A stretch of 64,000 nucleotides of DNA, from positions 1 through 64,000 of the forward strand of contig NZ_CANMEZ010000011.1 of NCBI RefSeq assembly GCF_947496985.1, given 5' to 3'. Positions 9,883 to 17,854 of the stretch are shown in pieces; position 1 is the stretch's first letter; every line of letters begins with the position of its first letter. The notes under the pieces were generated by a model. That model was given only the letters and a program-made list of their open reading frames with translations. It searched no databases and was not told where the DNA came from. A program made the translations under genes and the position numbers. The DNA is from an uncultured Kordia sp. GTDB taxonomy: Bacteria > Bacteroidota > Bacteroidia > Flavobacteriales > Flavobacteriaceae.

Positions 9883-10095
9883 ATGAAAAAAAGAGACTTA
9901 AAAGGATTGAAATTAAATAAAAAATTAATCTCAAATCTTAACGAAGATCAAATTATTGGTGGTTTATTTACTGCTGGTTGTAGCGATGGATGTACACCCT
10001 TTCAAACCGCTTGGAATTGTACACGTACAGAATGTTCTGATGATTGCGGCGGCGGTATTTCTTTTATAGGAATTTGTGTTACCACAAAGAAATAA
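9883..10095 (+). CDS. GG-leader cysteine-rich RiPP precursor peptide 1 (class I lanthipeptide type)
   Basis: This 70-residue peptide has a lysine-rich leader with the Bacteroidota motif 'LNKKLISNLN', a double-glycine cleavage site at residues 26-27, and a core with six cysteines (33, 37, 46, 51, 55, 65) plus many Ser/Thr. An in-frame upstream ATG at 9838 exists. The start at 9883 is preferred because the two sister peptides begin at the same residue. The family is known for leader-guided modification and GG-peptidase export. No modifying enzyme lies nearby, so lanthionine formation is not proven. A terminator follows at 10133-10165. Confidence 0.82.
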   Translation: MKKRDLKGLKLNKKLISNLNEDQIIGGLFTAGCSDGCTPFQTAWNCTRTECSDDCGGGISFIGICVTTKK

Positions 10096-10132
10096 ATTAC
10101 ATTCCTTATTATTTTATATAACATAATTTACG

Positions 10133-10165
10133 AAAAAGAGTGATATTATAATGTCACTCTTTTTT
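10133..10165 (+). terminator. Terminator after precursor 1
   Basis: Stem AAAGAGTGA…TCACTCTTT (arms around 10135-10143 and 10154-10162) runs into a T tract. It shows that precursor 1 is probably a single-gene transcript. Confidence 0.75.
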
Positions 10166-10261
10166 ACTCATAAAAATGTCCCTCCTTAGAAAGAAAACAA
10201 TCATAATCTACTATTTTACAAATACTTAAAACAACTCACACTATCTATTCTTTTTCTTACA

Positions 10262-10271
10262 ATTCATAAAT
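10262..10271 (+). promoter_or_regulatory. Degenerate copy of the palindromic box upstream of precursor 2
   Basis: ATTCATAAAT differs at one position from the ATTTATAAAT box and is followed by ACCGATTACGATT, resembling the flank seen before precursors 1 and 3. The second box of the pair is not recognisable here. Confidence 0.3.
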
Positions 10272-10345
10272 ACCGATTACGATTCTTTTTATTTAACTCA
10301 ATCATTCTATAGCTTTAATATATTATTAACTATAAACTATATATC

Positions 10346-10579
10346 ATGAAAAAAAGAGATTTAAACGGGTTAAAATTAAACAAGAAGTCAATTTCTAATC
10401 TTAATCCAGGTTTAATAATTGGTGGTAAGTTTACTGCTGGTTGTAGTGATGGATGTACTCCTTTTCAAACTGCTTGGAACTGTACACGTACAGAGTGTTC
10501 TGATGATTGCGGTAACGGTGCTTCGTTCATAGGTACATGTATCACAACAAACAATGATTTACAGCAACCACAGGATTAA
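10346..10579 (+). CDS. GG-leader cysteine-rich RiPP precursor peptide 2
   Basis: This 77-residue paralogue of the neighbouring peptides has leader 'LNKKSISNLN', GG at residues 26-27 and six cysteines at the same positions (33, 37, 46, 51, 55, 65). Residues 29-56 are identical to those of precursors 1 and 3. It differs by a longer hydrophilic tail ending 'NNDLQQPQD'. Against precursor 1 the identical segment shows seven synonymous and no non-synonymous codon differences. It carries its own leader region and terminator. Confidence 0.82.
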   Translation: MKKRDLNGLKLNKKSISNLNPGLIIGGKFTAGCSDGCTPFQTAWNCTRTECSDDCGNGASFIGTCITTNNDLQQPQD

Positions 10580-10604
10580 TCTCCTCATAACTAACTCAAA
10601 AACG

Positions 10605-10631
10605 AAAGCGATACACATGTATCGCTTTTTT
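10605..10631 (+). terminator. Terminator after precursor 2
   Basis: A perfect 10-bp stem (AAAGCGATAC at 10605-10614, GTATCGCTTT at 10619-10628) with a 4-nt loop continues into Ts, 26 bp after the stop codon. Confidence 0.85.
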
Positions 10632-10660
10632 AGATTCTATCGATATTACTTCTAAACGTT

Positions 10661-10691
10661 ATTTATAAATACGATACCATTATTTGTAAAT
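10661..10691 (+). promoter_or_regulatory. Direct pair of palindromic boxes upstream of precursor 3
   Basis: ATTTATAAAT at 10661-10670 and ATTTGTAAAT at 10682-10691 are 21 bp apart, the same distance as before precursor 1. The same trailing CACGA follows. This repeated layout supports a common operator, although binding is untested. Confidence 0.5.
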
Positions 10692-10769
10692 CACGACTAT
10701 ATAGACTTTTTTCAAGTGTTGGTTTTCAATAGTTTTACTCTGTTTTATTAACCTAAACACAAATATATT

Positions 10770-10982
10770 ATGAAAAAAAAGAATTTAGATGGATTGAAGT
10801 TAAACAAGAAATTAATTTCTAACCTTAATGAAGATTTAATTGTAGGAGGTTTATTCACAGCTGGTTGTAGTGACGGATGTACACCTTTTCAAACTGCATG
10901 GAATTGTACACGTACAGAATGTTCTGATGATTGTGGTGGAGGAGTTTCTTATATGCCAATTTGCCATATAGATAAAAAATAG
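10770..10982 (+). CDS. GG-leader cysteine-rich RiPP precursor peptide 3
   Basis: This 70-residue third member has leader 'LNKKLISNLN', GG at 26-27, the invariant 29-56 core and Cys65 near the end, with a divergent C-terminus ('YMPICHIDKK'). Against precursor 1 the invariant segment differs by nine synonymous and no non-synonymous codons. The first residues (MKKKNLDG) deviate slightly from the others. It ends directly before a strong terminator. Confidence 0.82.
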   Translation: MKKKNLDGLKLNKKLISNLNEDLIVGGLFTAGCSDGCTPFQTAWNCTRTECSDDCGGGVSYMPICHIDKK

Positions 10983-10998
10983 TATTTTTTTAAAAGCC

Positions 10999-11025
10999 AA
11001 GCGACATGAAAATGTCGCTTTTTTT
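10999..11025 (+). terminator. Terminator after precursor 3
   Basis: Stem AAGCGACAT (10999-11007) and ATGTCGCTT (11012-11020) with a 4-nt loop is followed by five Ts. The T tract overlaps the stop codon of the converging AbiH-family gene. Confidence 0.85.
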
Positions 11026-12103
11026 ATGCTTTCTTTTTTAATTGTACTTGCGGTGTTGGAATAGATTTTTCAAAAGGTACAATCTTAGTTCGCATACTTG
11101 CCTTGTCATTGAAATGACGCGATATTTCATAAACTGTGTTTGTATATCCTTTTATACCGTTATGATAGAATATTTTAATGGATTTGCAATTGTCGTGTTC
11201 AAAAACATGATTTAACAAGGTTCGGTCTGAAAGTCCGCAGGAATGTCCAAAGATATAAATTTCGTAACCTTCAATACTTCCTTCTGAAAAACGAATTAAA
11301 TCTTGATAGTTAGCTGTTTTTAGGTATTGAAAAGATTTGATGTGTTCAAAATAAGCATTGTTGTTTAACTCTTCTATTTCCTGATAATTCTTGTCCATTT
11401 CGTCCCCGAAACCAAAAATGATAGGATTTTCAACACTTTCCAGTTCTCCATGAATGTAATTCACCTCAGGATTCCCTAAATGATGTATGATTTCTGGCTG
11501 AATGAGATAATCTTCAATATTTGTTGTATAATTAAAATTTAGGAAAACTGTTTTTTCAGGAAAATCACTGTATTTTGACTTACCAAAAATTTCTTTCTTA
11601 TATCTAGTAGTCTTGGTTAAAAAAATGTTTAGAAACTCTTCGCTTGGCATGAAATTATATTTTTCTTCAACCTCTTTCTTTAAATAAGATTCTAAAATTG
11701 ATTTTAATGTTTCAAAGTCTTTGTTTAATTCTTCAATAGCGTTTTTATCATTTCCTTTGTAACATTCTTTCAAAAGTCGATAATATTCAGCTTCAATATC
11801 TATCCAATTGTTTTTATTAAAATCTCTAACTAAACAAGATAATAATTCACTTTTATACATATAAGGAACTATATCTGCTCTTAAATTAATATAACTAAAC
11901 AACTCTTCAATACTATCTATTTCATCAATAGACTCTTCCCATTTGTCATGAAAATAATTTGTCTTTATAACTGACATCAAACCAGAAGCATCGTGCTTTT
12001 TCTTAAAAACATCTTTTAAGTAATGCAACATAAAATCCTGATAACGCGTTGGCAAACCATGTGCTAAATCAAAACCATTTCCGAGAATTATAAGTCTGTT
12101 CAT
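11024..12103 (-). CDS. abiH: AbiH family abortive-infection protein
   Basis: This 359-residue protein has the diagnostic AbiH N-terminus 'LIILGNGFDLAHGLPTRY' and the later motifs 'FLNFNYTTNIEDYL' (about residue 190), 'YIHGELE' and 'IYIFGHSCGLSDRTLL'. AbiH proteins are phage-defence factors first known from lactococci. Their mechanism is not settled. It is a single gene, convergent with the peptide array and separated from the M28 gene upstream by a strong hairpin. This fits an independently acquired defence gene. No partner gene is visible. Confidence 0.88.
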   Translation of the reverse strand: MNRLIILGNGFDLAHGLPTRYQDFMLHYLKDVFKKKHDASGLMSVIKTNYFHDKWEESIDEIDSIEELFSYINLRADIVPYMYKSELLSCLVRDFNKNNWIDIEAEYYRLLKECYKGNDKNAIEELNKDFETLKSILESYLKKEVEEKYNFMPSEEFLNIFLTKTTRYKKEIFGKSKYSDFPEKTVFLNFNYTTNIEDYLIQPEIIHHLGNPEVNYIHGELESVENPIIFGFGDEMDKNYQEIEELNNNAYFEHIKSFQYLKTANYQDLIRFSEGSIEGYEIYIFGHSCGLSDRTLLNHVFEHDNCKSIKIFYHNGIKGYTNTVYEISRHFNDKASMRTKIVPFEKSIPTPQVQLKKKA

Positions 12104-12123
12104 GAATATTTATTCTTTTTCTT

Positions 12124-12167
12124 GACTATAAAAAATCCTGCTGTAAGAAGCAGGATTTTTTATAGTC
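12124..12167. terminator. Long perfect hairpin terminator between M28 and abiH
   Basis: A perfect 19-bp stem (12124-12142 with 12149-12167) with a 6-nt loop contains A/T tracts at both ends, so it can terminate in both directions. It ends the M28 transcript before abiH. Confidence 0.85.
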
Positions 12168-12183
12168 AATATTATTTAAAGGG

Positions 12184-13575
12184 TTATCCTTTTATTTTCT
12201 TTGGTTTTACCGTTCCGTATTTATCAAATAAATACACTAGTGATGTCATAGTTGCTGCACCTAATTCTAATTCACGTTTGTTAACCGCGTCAAATGTATC
12301 ATTTGCTGCATGATGATGATCAAAATAACGTTGTGAATCTGGTCGTAAACCAGCCAATACTATTTGATCATCTTTTAGCGGACCAATATCTGCGCCACTT
12401 CCTCCTTTTTCAAAGTAATGAATTAAATACGGTTTGAATAGCTTTCTCCAACTTTCTACCATCGCAAAGTTTTCATCTGAACAATCAAATGAAAAGCCTC
12501 TTGGCGTAAATCCACCAGCGTCACTTTCTAACGCAAAAATGTGTTTCTCTCCTTTTTCTTTGGCTACTTCAGCATATTTATTTCCACCACGTAATCCGTT
12601 TTCTTCATTCATAAATAGCACAACTCTAATCGTACGCTTTGGTCTGTATCCACTTTCTTTTAGTAATCGTAATACTTCCATGCTTTGTACAACTCCAGCT
12701 CCATCATCATGAGAGCCATCACCTAAATCCCAAGAGTCTAAATGTCCACCTACGATCATAATTTCTTTTGGAAATTCGCTTCCTGTAATTTCTCCAACTA
12801 CATTATATGATTGTACATCATCGAATTGCTGACAATGTTGCGAAAAATTGAATCTTGTTTTCGGATTTTTCTTTAGTAGCATACTTAACAACTCTGCTCC
12901 ATTCGTACTAATAGCAGCTGCAGGAATTCTATCTTTCACAGCCAAATCCTTATAACTCATCGATCCTGTATGTGGTAAATCGTCTAAACGTAAACTCATA
13001 GAACGTACTAAAACACCAGCAGCTCCAAACTTTGCAGCTTCAAAAGCACCTGCATAACGTTGATCTACACAACCGCCATATGCTTTAAATGTACTAATGA
13101 GTTCTGCTTGCATTGGTCGATTAAAAAATACAATTTTTCCTTTTATTTTTTCAGTGCCAAGTGCTTCTAGTTCTTTTATGCCCTGTACTTCTATAATATC
13201 AGCCGTTAATCCACCATCTTTTGTTGCTACAGATCCGCCTAATGCGCAGATAGGAACCTCTATTTTTTTCTCTCCATTAATGATAAAAGCTTCTTCGGCT
13301 TTTCCACGAACCCATTTTGGAACCATTACTGGTTGCAACCAAACTTTGTCCAATCCTAAAGCTTCAAGTTCTGCTTTTGTGTATTGTACAGCTTTTTCCG
13401 CATTTTCAGATCCTGACAATCTTCCACCAATTTTATTTGATAAATGATCCAGCCATTCATAGCTTTTCCCATTGGTTAGTGATTGTGTATATACTTCTCT
13501 AAGCTGTTTTTCATCTGCATTTTGTGCAAAACCAATAGCTGTTGCCAAGAATAGTAATAATGATAGTTTTTTCAT
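12184..13575 (-). CDS. Secreted M28 family metallopeptidase
   Basis: This 463-residue exported aminopeptidase/carboxypeptidase-like enzyme starts with a signal peptide (…LLFLATAIGFAQ). A PA-type insertion (about 110-230) precedes the M28 catalytic domain. Metal-site motifs are visible in order: 'VGGHLDSWDLGDGSHDDGAG' (His and Asp), 'MNEENGLRGG' (Glu), 'ESDAGGF' (Asp) and 'FDHHHAAND' (His). It probably degrades peptides in the periplasm or outside the cell. The PPK2 gene is 26 bp upstream in the same direction, so the two may be co-transcribed. Confidence 0.93.
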   Translation of the reverse strand: MKKLSLLLFLATAIGFAQNADEKQLREVYTQSLTNGKSYEWLDHLSNKIGGRLSGSENAEKAVQYTKAELEALGLDKVWLQPVMVPKWVRGKAEEAFIINGEKKIEVPICALGGSVATKDGGLTADIIEVQGIKELEALGTEKIKGKIVFFNRPMQAELISTFKAYGGCVDQRYAGAFEAAKFGAAGVLVRSMSLRLDDLPHTGSMSYKDLAVKDRIPAAAISTNGAELLSMLLKKNPKTRFNFSQHCQQFDDVQSYNVVGEITGSEFPKEIMIVGGHLDSWDLGDGSHDDGAGVVQSMEVLRLLKESGYRPKRTIRVVLFMNEENGLRGGNKYAEVAKEKGEKHIFALESDAGGFTPRGFSFDCSDENFAMVESWRKLFKPYLIHYFEKGGSGADIGPLKDDQIVLAGLRPDSQRYFDHHHAANDTFDAVNKRELELGAATMTSLVYLFDKYGTVKPKKIKG

Positions 13576-13601
13576 TTCGGGTAATGTTAGGTATTGGATA
13601 A

Positions 13602-14480
13602 TTATTCAGATTCTAGTTGTTTTTTATACGCTTCAAGATTTGCTTGGATGTCATCGTCCAATTCTGGTTCATCAATATCTGAGTATTCTTTTAAGGTATC
13701 ATAAATTGTTTTTGCAACTATGTAACGTGCTGTTGGTTTATCATCTGCTGGAATTGCATACCAAGGTGCATGTGGTTTGCTTGTTCTGTTTAATGCATCT
13801 TCGTAACATTCTTGATATTTGTCCCAAAGTTTACGTTCTTTTAGATCGCCAGGTGAGAATTTCCAATTCTTTTCTTTCAATTCTAAACGACGTAAGAGTC
13901 TATTTTTTTGTTCTTCTTTTGATATATTAAGGAAAAATTTGAAAATAATCGTTCCGTTATCAGCAATATGCTTTTCAAAATTATTGATTTGTTCAAAGCG
14001 TTTCGACCAAAATTCATCATTTATAGCATCAACATTGTCAACTCCAGGAATATTTTCTCCCATAATATAATAAGGATGTACACGTGTTACCAATACATTT
14101 TCATAATGTGTTCTATTAAATATTGAAAATTTCCCTCTTGCTGGTAACGCAATATAATGTCTCCATAAATAATCGTGTTTTAATTCTAATTCCGTTGGTA
14201 CTTTAAAACTATGTACTACAATTCCGCGTGTATTGAAATCCTTAAATACTTCACGAATCAAGCTATCTTTTCCTGCCGTGTCCATTCCTTGTAAACAAAC
14301 CAATACACTATATTTTCCATGTGCATACAAGGTATCTTGTAATTTCCCTAAATCTTCACGAATATCTTCCAGTTCTTTTTTGATTTCTTTTTTAGATTCT
14401 CCAAGATCAAATTTCGTACTCGTTTCACTTAATTTTATAGATTCTGTGACTTTAAAAGTGTTTGTATCAAAATGCTTCAT
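13602..14480 (-). CDS. Polyphosphate kinase 2 family protein
   Basis: This 292-residue PPK2 enzyme has the Walker A-like loop 'GMDTAGKDSLIREVF' (about residue 65), the lid/Walker B segment 'FNRTHYENVLVTRVHP' and 'FFLNISKEEQKNRLLRR'. The family moves phosphate between polyphosphate and nucleotides. Single-domain members often use polyP to phosphorylate AMP or ADP. There is no signal peptide, so it acts in the cytosol. Its length matches the single-domain family. Confidence 0.92.
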   Translation of the reverse strand: MKHFDTNTFKVTESIKLSETSTKFDLGESKKEIKKELEDIREDLGKLQDTLYAHGKYSVLVCLQGMDTAGKDSLIREVFKDFNTRGIVVHSFKVPTELELKHDYLWRHYIALPARGKFSIFNRTHYENVLVTRVHPYYIMGENIPGVDNVDAINDEFWSKRFEQINNFEKHIADNGTIIFKFFLNISKEEQKNRLLRRLELKEKNWKFSPGDLKERKLWDKYQECYEDALNRTSKPHAPWYAIPADDKPTARYIVAKTIYDTLKEYSDIDEPELDDDIQANLEAYKKQLESE

Positions 14481-14569
14481 GCGTTACTATTTTTCTTTGA
14501 ATGCTAAATATACGGATTGTCGCTCACTTTTTTTGTAGTTTAGCCGCTTCAAATTATCAGTATTGCCAC

Positions 14570-15781
14570 ATGAAGTGTAAAAATTTAATTTTCGTATTGT
14601 GTTTATGTTTGAGTTCTATTGCTTTCGCGCAAAGCGATCAAGATTCAATTCCTGCATTTGCTAAAAATGGAATTTCAAAACCAAGTATTGTTTCTACCAA
14701 TCCGTTCGGAATTTTCATTTCACGTTTAAATCATAACTTTAAATTGAAAGCTTCTAAACGTACCGAAGTTAGTGTCAATTTAGAAAGTGGAAATGTTTGG
14801 GGACCTAATGTAAAAACGTTTATTCCTGCTGATGAAGCGTTTCGTGAACAAATGCGCGGAATTGCGTGGTTTAGTCGTCAATTTTATTTTGATGAAGAAA
14901 CAATGGAAGCTGAATCCTTTGAGATTGAAACGGATGGAGTTATTAAAGGTTTACGTGCAAACATTACGATTCCGACAACTAAAAATCAAGAATTAGTAGT
15001 TGGATTCAGAGCTTTTATGTTAACGAATGGAAAGTTTCCTTTTTCTACATTTACTAATGATAAATTTATTGAGTTTTTCCATGATAATATTGCTGGTGGA
15101 AGCGATCCTTTTGATAGAAAAGTTTTCGGATTGGACAAAGCTAGTATTAATTACACCGATAGAAACGGACGAAGATTGAATGCTGGAAATGGTGATTTTT
15201 TAACTGCCGGAATTGAAACACATTATTATTATTACCCAACATTTTTAAATGATAAGAAGATTTACATGAATCTTGGAGCGCATTTAGGAACAAATCTTTC
15301 TAAATATAATATGTCTATGGATGTTGGTGTGTCTGTAGCAGGTGTGAAACAGTTTGATATTAACGATCGAAATTTTATTCTTTTCGGATTGGGAACGAAT
15401 GTTCTTCGTAAAAACGCTGTTGATTTACAAAATGATAATCTTGATTTTGGCACGAATGATTTTATAGGAAGTTTAGAATCGGATATTGAATATACGTTTA
15501 TATCAAAAGGAAAAACCTATCATTCTTTTGGTTTGAGTTTTTATATTCAAACTAGTTTACATCAAAAAGATGAAGATGAGTATAATGTATATATTCGAGA
15601 TGATGAAGCGTTTAATTCTTGGGGACATGGAACGCGTCATTTGTATAAAAACAATGATTATTGGAGTTTGATTTATACATTTACTCGAAAAATTTCTACT
15701 TCAATTTATATTCAACAAGATTTTACCGTAAATAATAACCCTGATTTACAAACAGGTGTGAGCGTTAAGTTTGGAATTTGA
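14570..15781 (+). CDS. Outer-membrane beta-barrel protein, DUF3187-like
   Basis: This 403-residue protein has a signal peptide (MKCKNLIFVLCLCLSSIAFAQ) and a body of alternating amphipathic strands with many aromatic residues, ending in Ile after Gly ('GVSVKFGI'). That is typical of a Bacteroidota outer-membrane barrel. The layout 'FGIFISRLNHNFKLKASKRT' resembles DUF3187. The ORF extends upstream to 14501, but the ATG at 14570 starts exactly at the signal peptide and is preferred. The gene is divergent from ppk2 and its substrate is unknown. Confidence 0.7.
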   Translation: MKCKNLIFVLCLCLSSIAFAQSDQDSIPAFAKNGISKPSIVSTNPFGIFISRLNHNFKLKASKRTEVSVNLESGNVWGPNVKTFIPADEAFREQMRGIAWFSRQFYFDEETMEAESFEIETDGVIKGLRANITIPTTKNQELVVGFRAFMLTNGKFPFSTFTNDKFIEFFHDNIAGGSDPFDRKVFGLDKASINYTDRNGRRLNAGNGDFLTAGIETHYYYYPTFLNDKKIYMNLGAHLGTNLSKYNMSMDVGVSVAGVKQFDINDRNFILFGLGTNVLRKNAVDLQNDNLDFGTNDFIGSLESDIEYTFISKGKTYHSFGLSFYIQTSLHQKDEDEYNVYIRDDEAFNSWGHGTRHLYKNNDYWSLIYTFTRKISTSIYIQQDFTVNNNPDLQTGVSVKFGI

Positions 15782-15820
15782 TATTTTTTAGAATTACAGA
15801 TAACATTCGATTTTTAAATA

Positions 15821-15847
15821 AAAAAGCCAGCTATACAAGCTGGCTTT
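15821..15847. terminator. Bidirectional terminator
   Basis: Stem AAAGCCAGCT (15823-15832) and AGCTGGCTTT (15838-15847) lies between convergent genes. The A tract on the left gives Ts for the minus-strand transcript of the response-regulator operon. Confidence 0.75.
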
Positions 15848-15851
15848 CATG

Positions 15852-17015
15852 TTATTTTGAAGCAAAGAGTTTTACATCTTCTTCTGTAACTTCTTTACCT
15901 CCAAGAATAATAAGTCGCTCAATAACATTTCGGAGTTCCCTAATGTTTCCTGTCCAATCATATTCTTGCAAAAGTTTAATCGCTTTGTCTGAAAATTTCT
16001 TTGCTACTGTTCCTTGTGCTGTCGCAATCTTTTTGGCAAAATAGTTTACCAATAAAGGAATGTCTTCTCTTCTATCATTTAATGCAGGTACTTTTATTAA
16101 GATCACTGCTAATCTATGATATAAATCCTCACGGAATTTTCCATCTGCAATTTCCTTTTTCAAGTCTTTATTTGTTGCTGCAACTACACGAACGTTTACT
16201 TTTATATCTTTATCACTTCCAACACGTTGCACTTTACTTTCTTGTAATGCACGTAACACTTTCGCTTGCGCTGAAAGGCTCATATCTCCTATTTCATCTA
16301 AGAAAATTGTTCCGCCATTGGCAGCTTCAAATTTTCCAGCTCTATCTTTGTTTGCACTTGTAAATGCACCTTTTACATGTCCAAAAAGTTCACTTTCAAT
16401 CAATTCACTTGGAATTGCTGCGCAGTTTACTTCTATCATTGGTCCTTTACTACGATCACTTTTTTGGTGCAACCAATGTGAAACTAATTCTTTTCCAGTT
16501 CCGTTTGGTCCTGTAATCAATACACGTGCGTCTGTTGCTGCTACTTTTTCAATCATGTCTTTGATTTGTTGAATCGCATCAGATTCACCAATCATTTCAT
16601 AATTTTTACTGACTTTCTTTTTCAATCGTTTGTTTTCAACAACCAATTCTTTTTTGTCAAGCGCGTTTCGTACCGTATTTAGCAATCTATTTAAATCTGG
16701 TGGTTTTGATATGTAATCAAAAGCTCCTAAACGCATCGTATTTACGGCTGTATCTAAATCTCCATGACCAGAAATCATCACAAAAGGTGTTTCAGGCTTT
16801 ATTTTTTTAGCGGCTTCTAATACTTCAACGCCATCCATTTTTGGCATTTTTATGTCACACAATACCAAATCATAGTCTTCTTTTTTGACCAATTCTATAC
16901 CAACTAATCCATCTTCCGCTTCTGATACTTGATAGGTATCATTTTCTTCCGATAGTATTTTTACTAATACTCTTCGGATTGCCGACTCATCTTCTATTAC
17001 TAATATTTTAGGCAT
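15852..17015 (-). CDS. NtrC-type response regulator (REC plus AAA+ sigma-54 interaction domain), no DNA-binding domain
   Basis: This 387-residue protein has a receiver domain with phospho-acceptor Asp54 ('VLCDIKMPKMDG') and an AAA+ domain with Walker A 'GPNGTGKE' and Walker B 'TIFLDEIGD'. The loop that contacts sigma-54 reads 'GAFTSA' instead of GAFTGA. The protein ends right after the AAA+ lid, so the C-terminal Fis helix-turn-helix of NtrC is absent. It is last in a tight operon behind an ABC exporter and an MscS channel, 1 bp after the channel gene. No cognate kinase is adjacent. Confidence 0.9.
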   Translation of the reverse strand: MPKILVIEDESAIRRVLVKILSEENDTYQVSEAEDGLVGIELVKKEDYDLVLCDIKMPKMDGVEVLEAAKKIKPETPFVMISGHGDLDTAVNTMRLGAFDYISKPPDLNRLLNTVRNALDKKELVVENKRLKKKVSKNYEMIGESDAIQQIKDMIEKVAATDARVLITGPNGTGKELVSHWLHQKSDRSKGPMIEVNCAAIPSELIESELFGHVKGAFTSANKDRAGKFEAANGGTIFLDEIGDMSLSAQAKVLRALQESKVQRVGSDKDIKVNVRVVAATNKDLKKEIADGKFREDLYHRLAVILIKVPALNDRREDIPLLVNYFAKKIATAQGTVAKKFSDKAIKLLQEYDWTGNIRELRNVIERLIILGGKEVTEEDVKLFASK

Positions 17016-17016
17016 A

Positions 17017-17850
17017 TTATTCTATTTTTGAATTATAAACATGTACATCACGTTGCGGAAATGGAATGCTTATATTGTTTTCGTTAAAGGTTTTATATAC
17101 TTTATAACGCAATTTGCTTTGTACTTCTGGTAGATGAAAACTATCACCTATATAAAAATGCAATTTAAATTTTAGTGCGCTATCACCAAAATCTGTAAAA
17201 AATACTGTAGGTTTTGGTTCATTTAATATTGCAGGCTCTTGCATAACAATTCCGAGCAATAATGCTTTTACTAAATCAACATCCGTACCATACGCAACTC
17301 CAATGTCGATTGATTCACGCGTCATGACATCATTTTGTGTCCAATTGTATAGTATTTCTGACAAAAATTTATGATTTGGAATGACTAAAATTTTCTCATC
17401 CTGTGTAACTGCTTTTGTAGTACGCAATCCAACTTTGGTTATTTTACCAATTTTTCCGCTTATTTGAATGATATCATTAACCGTAATTGTTCGATCTATT
17501 AAAATAAAAATTCCAGAAATAATATCTTGAAACAACTTTTGCATTCCCAAACCTAAACCAACAAATAATGCTGTAGAAGCTGCTAGTATGGCTGTAATTT
17601 GCACACCTGTCGCGTCAAGCGAAGTAATAATAACAATAGAAAATATAAAGTACTTCAGAAATGTAAAGACCGTTTTGAAACGTGCTTTTCCTTCATCCTC
17701 AAGATTTCTTGTTACAATAATACGGCTATAGCGTAAAAATAAATGCGTAGCAATTAGTACTGAAATTAATACAACAACAGCGCGTACCGTAACTTTTACT
17801 TCGTCACGATTAATTAAGATATAATCTAAAAAAGAATTTATATATTCCAT
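17017..17850 (-). CDS. MscS family mechanosensitive ion channel
   Basis: This 277-residue inner-membrane channel has N-terminal helices. The pore helix is rich in Gly/Ala ('AILAASTALFVGLGLGMQKL', about 90-115) and is followed by the beta domain ('RTITVNDIIQISGKIGKI') and the C-terminal alpha/beta domain. The family relieves osmotic down-shock. It is 4 bp downstream of the ABC permease gene and 1 bp before the response-regulator gene, so it shares their transcript. Confidence 0.93.
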   Translation of the reverse strand: MEYINSFLDYILINRDEVKVTVRAVVVLISVLIATHLFLRYSRIIVTRNLEDEGKARFKTVFTFLKYFIFSIVIITSLDATGVQITAILAASTALFVGLGLGMQKLFQDIISGIFILIDRTITVNDIIQISGKIGKITKVGLRTTKAVTQDEKILVIPNHKFLSEILYNWTQNDVMTRESIDIGVAYGTDVDLVKALLLGIVMQEPAILNEPKPTVFFTDFGDSALKFKLHFYIGDSFHLPEVQSKLRYKVYKTFNENNISIPFPQRDVHVYNSKIE

Positions 17851-17854
17851 TTTA

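Noticed and set aside
12124-12167. Long perfect inverted repeat as an insertion-sequence end
   Set aside because: Short loop, flanking T tracts and position after a stop codon identify a terminator; no transposase is present.
14501-14569. Upstream extension of the outer-membrane barrel gene
   Set aside because: It would place 23 residues before a clear signal peptide; the ATG at 14570 fits better.
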